Of a stretch of 64,000 nucleotides of DNA, positions 57,793 through 64,000 are shown one piece after another. A program made the translations under genes and the position numbers. Position 1 is the first letter of the stretch. Each line of letters begins with the position of its first letter. The DNA is from an uncultured Clostridium sp. (GTDB lineage: Bacteria; Bacillota; Clostridia; TANB77; CAG-508): NCBI GenBank assembly GCA_947648905.1, contig CANSPP010000006.1, positions 1 through 64,000 of the forward strand, in the 5' to 3' direction. A model generated the notes under the pieces. It worked only from the letters and a program-made list of their open reading frames with translations, was not told where the DNA came from and did no database searches.

Positions 57793-57891
57793 GTGTCCAA
57801 TTGGGGACGTTTCCTTTTTGGACATATTCATTTGGAAACATCTCTCTTTTATACAAAATGTCCAATTAAGAAACGTCCCCAATTGGACATT
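57793..57891. repeat. Two GTCC/GGAC repeat copies facing each other
   Basis: TGTCCAATTGGGGACGTTTC...TTTTTGGACATA at 57793-57826 and AAAATGTCCAATTAAGAAACG...CCAATTGGACATTTT at 57856-57892, in opposite orientation, between fabZ and accC. Confidence 0.85.
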
Positions 57892-58314
57892 TTATACTAG
57901 TGCAAATGTTAGCTCTCCTTTTGCTGCAATTTTTCCGTCTACTGTTGCTATTGCCTCACCTACACCTATTGGTCCTTTTCTTTTTATTATGCTTACTTCT
58001 AATTTTAAAGTATCTCCTGGCACTACCATTTTTTTGAATTTCATTTTGTCTATTCCTCCGAATAGTGCGTTTTTTCCTTTGTTTTCTTCCATTGATAGTA
58101 TTGCTACTGCTCCTGTTTGAGCTAAACTTTCTGCAATTAGAACTCCTGGCATTATTGGATTTCCTGGAAAGTGCCCTTTAAAGTACCATTCATCTTCTCT
58201 TACTTTTTTATAAGCTATTGCACTTTCTCCTGGTGTGAATTCTTCTACTTCATCTATCATTAGAAATGGGTCTCTTTGTGGTATTATTTTTTCAATTTCT
58301 TCTTTTCCTAACAT
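57892..58314 (-). CDS. fabZ: 3-hydroxyacyl-ACP dehydratase FabZ
   Basis: 140 residues. Hot-dog fold: IIPQRDPFLMIDEVEEF, FKGHFPGNPIMPGVLIAESL with the catalytic His, and the later Glu in the same stretch. Dehydrates hydroxyacyl-ACP in each elongation cycle. Confidence 0.95.
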   Translation of the reverse strand: MLGKEEIEKIIPQRDPFLMIDEVEEFTPGESAIAYKKVREDEWYFKGHFPGNPIMPGVLIAESLAQTGAVAILSMEENKGKNALFGGIDKMKFKKMVVPGDTLKLEVSIIKRKGPIGVGEAIATVDGKIAAKGELTFALV

Positions 58315-58330
58315 AAATTTTTCCTTTCGC

Positions 58331-58789
58331 TTATATTTCTATTTCAAATAGAGGTGTTCCATATTCTACTGTTTTTCCATCTTCTATAAGTATTTTTACT
58401 ATTTTTCCTGTATATTCTGATTCTATTTCATTCATTAGTTTCATCGCTTCTATTATGCAAAGTGTGTCACCTTTTTTTACTTCTTTTCCTAATTCTACAT
58501 AAGCGTCAGCTGTTGGTGATGGCTTTGAATAAAATGTTCCTACCATTGGTGATTTTACTGTTTTTATGTTTTCGTTTACTTTTTCTTGTTGGTGATTTTC
58601 TTGACTTGACTCGCTACTTGCTTCTTGTGCTACTTCTTGTTTTACTATATTTTCTTGAGCTTGTGTTACTACTATTTTTTCTTCTTTTGCCATACTAATT
58701 TTTGTACCATCTGGAAAGTCTATGCTTATAGATGATAGTTTTGAATTTCCCATATCGTCTATTAATTGTTTTATTTTTTCATATTCCAT
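58331..58789 (-). CDS. accB: Biotin carboxyl carrier protein of acetyl-CoA carboxylase
   Basis: 152 residues. N-terminal helix, a Gln/Glu/Ser-rich linker (about 45-70) and the biotinyl domain with the target Lys in [13 protein letters not shown] (about 117), closed by the [12 protein letters not shown] end. Carries biotin between AccC and AccA/AccD. Substrate of the biotin ligase domain in the same operon. Confidence 0.95.
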   Translation of the reverse strand: MEYEKIKQLIDDMGNSKLSSISIDFPDGTKISMAKEEKIVVTQAQENIVKQEVAQEASSESSQENHQQEKVNENIKTVKSPMVGTFYSKPSPTADAYVELGKEVKKGDTLCIIEAMKLMNEIESEYTGKIVKILIEDGKTVEYGTPLFEIEI

Positions 58790-58848
58790 TTTTTCGTTGT
58801 ATGAGCTATTTAATAGTTTAAATACTCATATTCTCCTTTCTTACTTTT

Positions 58849-60081
58849 TTAAATCTTTCTTAATATGATACTTGCATTATGTCCGCCAAATCCCAATGAG
58901 TTTGACATTACTGTTTCTACTTTTGCTTTTACAATTTCATTTGGTGTTATGTCAAGGTCGCATTCTTCGTCTTTTACCTTGTAATTTATAGTTGGCGGAA
59001 TAATTTGCTCTTCAATTGCTTTAACACTAAATATTGCTTCAATTGCTCCTGCTGCACCCAATAGATGACCTGTATTTCCTTTTGTTGAACTTACTTTTAC
59101 TTTTTTACTTGCTTCTCCAAAAGCCTTTTTTATAGCCATAGTTTCTGTAGTATCATTTAGATGTGTTGATGTTCCGTGAGCATTTATGTAATCTATTTCT
59201 TCTGGCTTAATATTAGCATCTTCAATAGCTCTTTTCATAGCATTTGCTCCGCCATTTCCTTCTGGATCTGGAGATGTTATATGATATGCATCTGTTGTAG
59301 CTCCAAAACCTATTACTTCTGCATAAATCTTTGCATTTCTTTTTTTAGCATGTTCATACTCCTCTAATACAACCATTGCAGCACCTTCACCCATTACAAA
59401 TCCATTTCTTTCTTTATCAAATGGGATACTTGCTCTTGTTTTATCTTCTGAACTAGATAGCGCTTTCATATTTTCAAAGCCTGCAATTCCAAGCTCACAT
59501 ATAGCTGCCTCTGTTCCTCCTGCTATAATTGCATCTTCTGAACCATATTTTATTGTTTTATAAGCTTCACCAATTGCATGTGTAGATGACGCACAAGCTG
59601 TTACTATTGATATTGACTCACCCTTTAATCCTAAATCAATTGAAATATTTCCTGCTGGCATATTAGAAATTGCCATTGGAATAAACATCGGTGAAACCCT
59701 TTTATTTCCTTTTTCACATCTTATTGTTGCTTGTTCTTGAATCGTTATTAAACCACCAATTCCTGAACTTACAAAAATTCCAACTCTATTAAAATCTGTA
59801 TTATCTTCTGAAATTCCGCTATCTTTTAAAGCTTCCCTCGCTCCAATAATTGCAAATTGAGAACATCTATCTAACCTTTTAGCTTGTTTTGCTTCAAAAT
59901 GTTCCAATGCATCATAATTTTTAACTTCACCAGCTAAACTAGTTTTAAAACCTGTAGTATCAAACAATGAAATCTTATCAATTCCACATTTCTTATTTTT
60001 AATCGATTCCCAATTTTCTTCAACTGTATTTCCAATTGGACTTATAGCTCCTAAACCTGTTATTACAACTCTTCTTTCCAT
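58849..60081 (-). CDS. fabF: 3-oxoacyl-ACP synthase II
   Basis: 410 residues. VITGLGAISPIGNTVEENWE start, nucleophile Cys in SIVTACASSTHAIGEAY (about 163), His residues in NAHGTSTHLNDTTE (about 304) and GNTGHLLGAAGAIEAIF (about 340), and the C-terminal SNSLGFGGHNASIIL. Main elongating condensing enzyme. Confidence 0.96.
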   Translation of the reverse strand: MERRVVITGLGAISPIGNTVEENWESIKNKKCGIDKISLFDTTGFKTSLAGEVKNYDALEHFEAKQAKRLDRCSQFAIIGAREALKDSGISEDNTDFNRVGIFVSSGIGGLITIQEQATIRCEKGNKRVSPMFIPMAISNMPAGNISIDLGLKGESISIVTACASSTHAIGEAYKTIKYGSEDAIIAGGTEAAICELGIAGFENMKALSSSEDKTRASIPFDKERNGFVMGEGAAMVVLEEYEHAKKRNAKIYAEVIGFGATTDAYHITSPDPEGNGGANAMKRAIEDANIKPEEIDYINAHGTSTHLNDTTETMAIKKAFGEASKKVKVSSTKGNTGHLLGAAGAIEAIFSVKAIEEQIIPPTINYKVKDEECDLDITPNEIVKAKVETVMSNSLGFGGHNASIILRKI

Positions 60082-60093
60082 CTATTTTTCCTC

Positions 60094-60828
60094 CTACATT
60101 AGCATTCCGCCATCAACTTGAAGCACCTGCCCCGTAACATAACTACTATCATCAGATGCCAAAAACTTAACAACATTTGCTACATCTTCTGCTTTCCCCA
60201 TTCTCTTTAAAGGAATATTTTTAGCAATTTCAGCCTTAACATCATCCTTTAAAATTGACGTCATATCAGTTTCAATAAAACCTGGTGCAACTGCATTTAC
60301 TAAAATATTTCTTGATGCTACTTCTTTTGCCAAGCTTTTTGTAAAACCAATTATCCCTGCTTTAGATGCTGAATAGTTTGTTTGCCCTGCATTTCCTGAT
60401 ATTCCTACTACTGATGAAATATTTATAATTCTTCCACTTCTTTTTTTCATCATATATGGAACTACATTTTTAGTAACATTAAAAGTTCCTGTTAAATTTA
60501 CATTTACAACACTTTCAAAATCTTCTTTTTGCATTCTCAAAATAAGCATATCTTTAGTTATTCCTGCATTGTTAACCAAAACATCAATTGCTCCAAATTC
60601 GTTTATTACTTCATCTACAAACCTTTTTGTATCTTCAAAATTTGAAACATCTCCTTGTACTGCTAAACATTTTACATTTTGTTCTTCTATTTCTCTTTTT
60701 GTGTTTTCTAATTCTTCATTTTCTTTTCTGTAATTTATTGCAATATTGTAACCTTCTTTTGCAAGTTTTATTGCAATTTGCTTTCCTATTCCACGTGTTG
60801 CACCTGTTATTAAAGCTACCTTACTCAT
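60094..60828 (-). CDS. fabG: 3-oxoacyl-ACP reductase FabG
   Basis: 244 residues. SDR signature: TGATRGIGKQIAIKLA (8-23), NNAGITKD (about 88), catalytic Ser in NISSVVGISG (about 140), YSASKAGIIGF (Tyr-x3-Lys, about 153) and APGFIETDMT. NADPH-dependent reduction of 3-oxoacyl-ACP. Confidence 0.96.
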   Translation of the reverse strand: MSKVALITGATRGIGKQIAIKLAKEGYNIAINYRKENEELENTKREIEEQNVKCLAVQGDVSNFEDTKRFVDEVINEFGAIDVLVNNAGITKDMLILRMQKEDFESVVNVNLTGTFNVTKNVVPYMMKKRSGRIINISSVVGISGNAGQTNYSASKAGIIGFTKSLAKEVASRNILVNAVAPGFIETDMTSILKDDVKAEIAKNIPLKRMGKAEDVANVVKFLASDDSSYVTGQVLQVDGGMLM

Positions 60829-60859
60829 TTTATTTCCTCCTTACCTTTAATAATTTATT

Positions 60860-62383
60860 TTATAAGCTTTTTAAAAGACTAATTGTTTCTTCTAATGTTT
60901 TTACATCATATATATTCAATATGTTAACTTCTCTATCCTGTTTTTCTCTTTTTACAAATCCTGATAATGTTTTTCCTGGTCCAATTTCTACAAATGTGTC
61001 TATTCCACTTTTTAACATTGTTTCTATTGTTTTTGAAAATCTAACTGGATTTACTATATGTTTCGCTAGAATTTCTTTTATGTCATCTTGTTCGGAATAT
61101 GGCTCACCATCTAAATTCTTTATAACCTGTGAATCAAATGCATTGAATTCCACTTTTTCTAATTCTGTTCTTAAAGCTTCTGAACTTTTTTGTAATTTTT
61201 CAGTATGAAATGGTCCTGCTGTGTTTAGAATTCTTACCTTTTTTGCTCCCGTTTCTTTTGCTATTTTTTCTGCTTCTATAATTCCTTCTTCTTCCCCTGA
61301 AATAACTATCTGCTCTGTTGTATTAAAATTTGCAGGGACTACAAATTTTCCTTTTACTTTATCGCAAACTTCTAATATTTGCTCTTCACTTAATCCAAAA
61401 ATCGCAGCCATTTTCCAGTTTCCTTCTGGCAACAAGTTTTGCATATATTCTCCTCTTTTTTGGATAAGTTTTATTGCATTTTCATTTGTTAATGCTCCTC
61501 CACTTACTAATGCTGCATATTCTCCTAGGCTAAGTCCAGCAGACATTTGAGCTTTTATGTTATTCTTTTTCAAGATTTCTAATATTGCTAAACTCATTGT
61601 TAATATTGCAGATTGAGTATTTTTAGTTTCATTTAAAACTTCTTCTTCTCCTTCAAAAGAAATATGTGCTATGTCAACTCCTGTTAGTTCTTTTGCCAAA
61701 TCATATATTTTTCTTGCCTCTTCATATTTTTCATAAATATCTTTCCCCATTCCTATTTTCTGAGTTCCTTGACCTGGAAATAAAAATCCAATTTTCATAA
61801 TTTTCTCCTTTAAAATTTCTCTTTTATATAACTCTTTTTCAAATCTATTGCAAAATTCTGTTATAAATTCTTTGCTATTAACTTCAACTTGAAATTCTTT
61901 TTTTATTGACGTCGCTATTTCTTTAATTTCTTCTGCAAATTCCTCTTGCATTGTATTTATACCTATTCCAATAACTAAACACATAATTTTATTGCCAATT
62001 AATTTACTTTGCGTTAAAATTCCACCAATTTTTTTACCTTTATAAACTATGTCATTAGGTTCTTTTATATTAAGCAAAACGCCATACTTTTCTTTCATAA
62101 TCTCTACAATACTTTTTGCAATTTCTATCGTTAGACCTTCTGTTTTTTCTATTTTACAATTAGTTTTAATAAAAAACGAAAATGCTATATTGTTTGGTTC
62201 GTCTGTATGCCACACTCTGCCGTGTGTGCCTTGCCCTTTAGTTTGTCTATCTGCCATAATTAAAGTTCCATTTGGTATTTCTTTTTCATATTGTCTCCAT
62301 ATTTCACTCTGAGTGGAGTCTATTTCTTGATAGTAACTAGCATTTCTACCTAATATTTTTGTATTAAGTCCTGTTAATTGCAT
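60860..62383 (-). CDS. Biotin-protein ligase fused to malonyl-CoA:ACP transacylase (BirA-FabD)
   Basis: 507 residues in one frame. Residues 1-195 are a biotin ligase catalytic domain: SYYQEIDSTQSEI, TKGQGTHGRVWHT and IKEPNDIVYKGKKIGGIL (the usual KWPND Trp is Glu). The N-terminal DNA-binding and C-terminal SH3-like domains are absent. Residues 196-507 are a complete FabD: FLFPGQGTQKIGMGKDI, ILTMSLAI, the nucleophile elbow AGLSLGEYAAL and GPFHTEKL. The junction has no stop. The internal ATG at 61798 has its own AAGGAG site, so free FabD may also be made. The linkage puts AccB biotinylation and malonyl transfer under one promoter. Confidence 0.9.
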   Translation of the reverse strand: MQLTGLNTKILGRNASYYQEIDSTQSEIWRQYEKEIPNGTLIMADRQTKGQGTHGRVWHTDEPNNIAFSFFIKTNCKIEKTEGLTIEIAKSIVEIMKEKYGVLLNIKEPNDIVYKGKKIGGILTQSKLIGNKIMCLVIGIGINTMQEEFAEEIKEIATSIKKEFQVEVNSKEFITEFCNRFEKELYKREILKEKIMKIGFLFPGQGTQKIGMGKDIYEKYEEARKIYDLAKELTGVDIAHISFEGEEEVLNETKNTQSAILTMSLAILEILKKNNIKAQMSAGLSLGEYAALVSGGALTNENAIKLIQKRGEYMQNLLPEGNWKMAAIFGLSEEQILEVCDKVKGKFVVPANFNTTEQIVISGEEEGIIEAEKIAKETGAKKVRILNTAGPFHTEKLQKSSEALRTELEKVEFNAFDSQVIKNLDGEPYSEQDDIKEILAKHIVNPVRFSKTIETMLKSGIDTFVEIGPGKTLSGFVKREKQDREVNILNIYDVKTLEETISLLKSL

Positions 62384-62401
62384 CTGACTTCTCCTAATTT
62401 T

Positions 62402-64000
62402 CTATTTATTAATTAATTTTAAATTTTCTTGCCTTTTTATTTTGTTTGTTGTTGTTTTTATTAGAGGTTCTTCTGTTAAAATAATTCCTCTTATTGCCTT
62501 GTATTTTGGCATAAGCTTATTTATTTCTTTAATCTTTCCTGATATTGCTTCTCTAATTTGTTCTTCTGTTTCCACCTTGTATGCTTCTTTTATTCTTTCT
62601 TTATCTATAACAACTTTTACATTTATTTTGATATCGTCCTTATCTTCTGACATTTGTTTTCCAAATATGAAAGATTCGTTTACTCCTTCAATTCGATTTA
62701 CTAAATTTTCAATTTCTTCTGGGAAAATATTTTTTCCATTTTTTAGTACGATTACACTTTTCTTTCTACCACAAATGAATATATATCCTTCATCATCTAT
62801 TTTTGCTAAATCGCCTGTTTTGAACCATCCATCTTGCATAACTTCTTTTGTCGCTTCTTCATTTTCAAAATATCCAAGCATTATGTTAGGTCCTTTAACT
62901 AGCAACTCTCCTATTCCTTCGCTGTTTTCATCTATTATTTTAGCTTGCACACTTGGCACAGTTTTTCCTATTGAACCTATTTTATGGTACTTATTTGTTC
63001 CTATTCCTACTACTGGTGATGTTTCTGTTAATCCATATCCTTGAACTAAGTTAAGTCCCAATAATCTATATTTTTCTTCAATTGTTTTTTCTAATGCTGC
63101 TGCTCCACTTATAAATAATTTAATTTTCCCACCTAACATATCGTGAATTTCTTTAAAATGTTGCTTTCTTTCTTCTATTGGTAAGCTTTTATATTTTTCT
63201 TCTTTTTCTAGTATTTCTTCTAATTTTCCACTACGTTCTATTTGATTTCTTATAATTTTAAATATTCTTTCATAAATTGCTGGAACACAAGCCATTACTG
63301 TTACATTGTACTCTTTTAAATTTTCTACAATATGTCTTATCCCATCACAAAATACTGTTGTCGCACCATTATATAATGAAAATAAGAAACCTACTGTACA
63401 TTCAAAAACGTGATGTATTGGTAATATTGATAATAGTGTGTCATCTGAGTTTATATCTAGCACACTTCCAATATCCATTAAATTTGAACATATATTTTTG
63501 TGTGATAATGCTACTATTTTAGGCTCAGAAGTAGTTCCTGATGTGAATAACATTATACTCATTTTTTCTGGTTCTATTTTTGCATCTACAAAATTTCTAT
63601 CTCCATTTTGCATTAATTCTTTTCCAACTTTAATTAATTCTCTTTGAGAAAATACTCCATCTGTGTTTTCTTCTAAGTCCATTGAAATTAAGTGTTTTAA
63701 CTTTCCAATTTCACTACTTTTTATTTTTTCTAATGTGTTTACATATTTTTCAGAACAAAATATTGCTTCTACCTCTGATTTTTTTATTAAACGCTTTAAT
63801 TCATTCTCTGTTAAAGATTTGTCTAATGGAACTACTATTCCAGTTCCACATACTATTGATAAATATGCTATTTCCCATTCATATCTGTTTTCACCAATTA
63901 CTGCTATCCTCTTTCCTTTTAATCCTAGGTTTATTAGTGCTGTTCCTAATGCATCTATCATTTTTCTTATTTCTCTATGTGTGTATGTTATATATTTCCC
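62402..64000 (-). CDS. Acyl-CoA synthetase / AMP-binding protein (5' end outside window)
   Basis: At least 532 residues, open to the right edge: codons in 63962-64000 (KYITYTHREIRK) fit the family, so the ATG at 63961 is not the start. ANL motifs: MLFTSGTTSEPKIVALSHKN, the region near QGYGLTETSPVVG, GWFKTGDLAKIDDEGYIFI and the C-terminal Lys near TTTNKIKRQE. Activates a fatty acid (or another carboxylate) with ATP; may feed exogenous fatty acids to the pathway. No in-frame CGG. Confidence 0.9.
   Translation of the reverse strand, partial: GKYITYTHREIRKMIDALGTALINLGLKGKRIAVIGENRYEWEIAYLSIVCGTGIVVPLDKSLTENELKRLIKKSEVEAIFCSEKYVNTLEKIKSSEIGKLKHLISMDLEENTDGVFSQRELIKVGKELMQNGDRNFVDAKIEPEKMSIMLFTSGTTSEPKIVALSHKNICSNLMDIGSVLDINSDDTLLSILPIHHVFECTVGFLFSLYNGATTVFCDGIRHIVENLKEYNVTVMACVPAIYERIFKIIRNQIERSGKLEEILEKEEKYKSLPIEERKQHFKEIHDMLGGKIKLFISGAAALEKTIEEKYRLLGLNLVQGYGLTETSPVVGIGTNKYHKIGSIGKTVPSVQAKIIDENSEGIGELLVKGPNIMLGYFENEEATKEVMQDGWFKTGDLAKIDDEGYIFICGRKKSVIVLKNGKNIFPEEIENLVNRIEGVNESFIFGKQMSEDKDDIKINVKVVIDKERIKEAYKVETEEQIREAISGKIKEINKLMPKYKAIRGIILTEEPLIKTTTNKIKRQENLKLINK

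Noticed and set aside
57773..57865. N-terminal extension of AccC
   Set aside because: Encoded by a dispersed repeat; AccC proteins begin at [11 protein letters not shown], as from 57772.
1..64000. CRISPR array, prophage or insertion sequence
   Set aside because: No direct-repeat/spacer pattern, no integrase, transposase or structural phage gene was found; only isolated BRO-N and DUF4365-like genes and short palindromic repeats.

Overview
The window is strongly AT-rich DNA from a spore-forming, Gram-positive, Clostridia-like bacterium (Bacillota). The signs are PolC-type replicase, a Gly T-box in front of a single-chain GlyRS, YvcK, an SspH-type spore protein, SleB, YlbJ, a class D sortase and an RNHCP protein. 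Nearly all genes lie on the minus strand. I would guess an uncultivated host-associated lineage, but the sequence here does not fix the taxon.

Main observation: five conserved genes are broken in the standard reading, and all eight breaks have the same form. Each has an in-frame CGG codon after which the protein continues only if the C is skipped, so that CGGN is read as one glycine (GGN). The sites are in polC (two), accA (one), the Wzx flippase (one), ylbJ (one) and an M23 peptidase (three). They occur on both DNA strands, but always as CGG on the coding strand. Reading both strands for CGG, I found no in-frame CGG read normally as Arg in the roughly 50 other genes. Out-of-frame NNC-GGN junctions are common and harmless, and CGT, CGC, CGA and AGA are used for Arg. 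The simplest reading is that CGG is unassigned as an Arg triplet here and acts as a +1 frameshift or four-base glycine codon.

Layout. 1-5.1 kb: a promoter leaving the window, a membrane-anchored protein, rlmB, lepA and a rhodanese. 5.1-5.6 kb: a cluster of DnaA boxes. 5.6-7.0 kb: a Panacea toxin-antitoxin-like pair and DUF1294. 7.15-11.9 kb: polC. 12-18.4 kb: small and surface proteins, U32 peptidase, RNHCP, nucleoside kinase, SspH and VanZ. 18.5-33.2 kb: a capsule/exopolysaccharide locus (CpsB-CpsD-CpsC regulators, sortase with an LAYTG substrate, UDP-glucose dehydrogenase, Wzx, two LbH acyltransferases, Wzy, four glycosyltransferases, initiating sugar transferase), read from the promoter at 33.25 kb. 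33.4-36 kb: glyS with T-box, tRNA-Trp and the M23 gene with three shifts. 36-38.8 kb: DUF4365-like and BRO-N proteins. 39-44.2 kb: CD1247-like, efp, aminopeptidase P, prepilin peptidase, YqeG-like phosphatase and a prepilin-like gene with an in-frame TGA. 44.4-53.8 kb: sleB, holA, debranching enzyme, yvcK, murB, ylbJ, a coat-like peptide, bioY and a YdcF-family gene. 53.9-64 kb: a type II fatty-acid synthesis operon (acyl-CoA synthetase, biotin ligase-FabD fusion, fabG, fabF, accB, fabZ, accC, accD, accA, fabI).

A dispersed palindromic repeat (TGTCCAATTGGGGACGTTTCC type) sits in at least nine gene gaps and sometimes supplies the last codons or the stop of the neighbouring gene.
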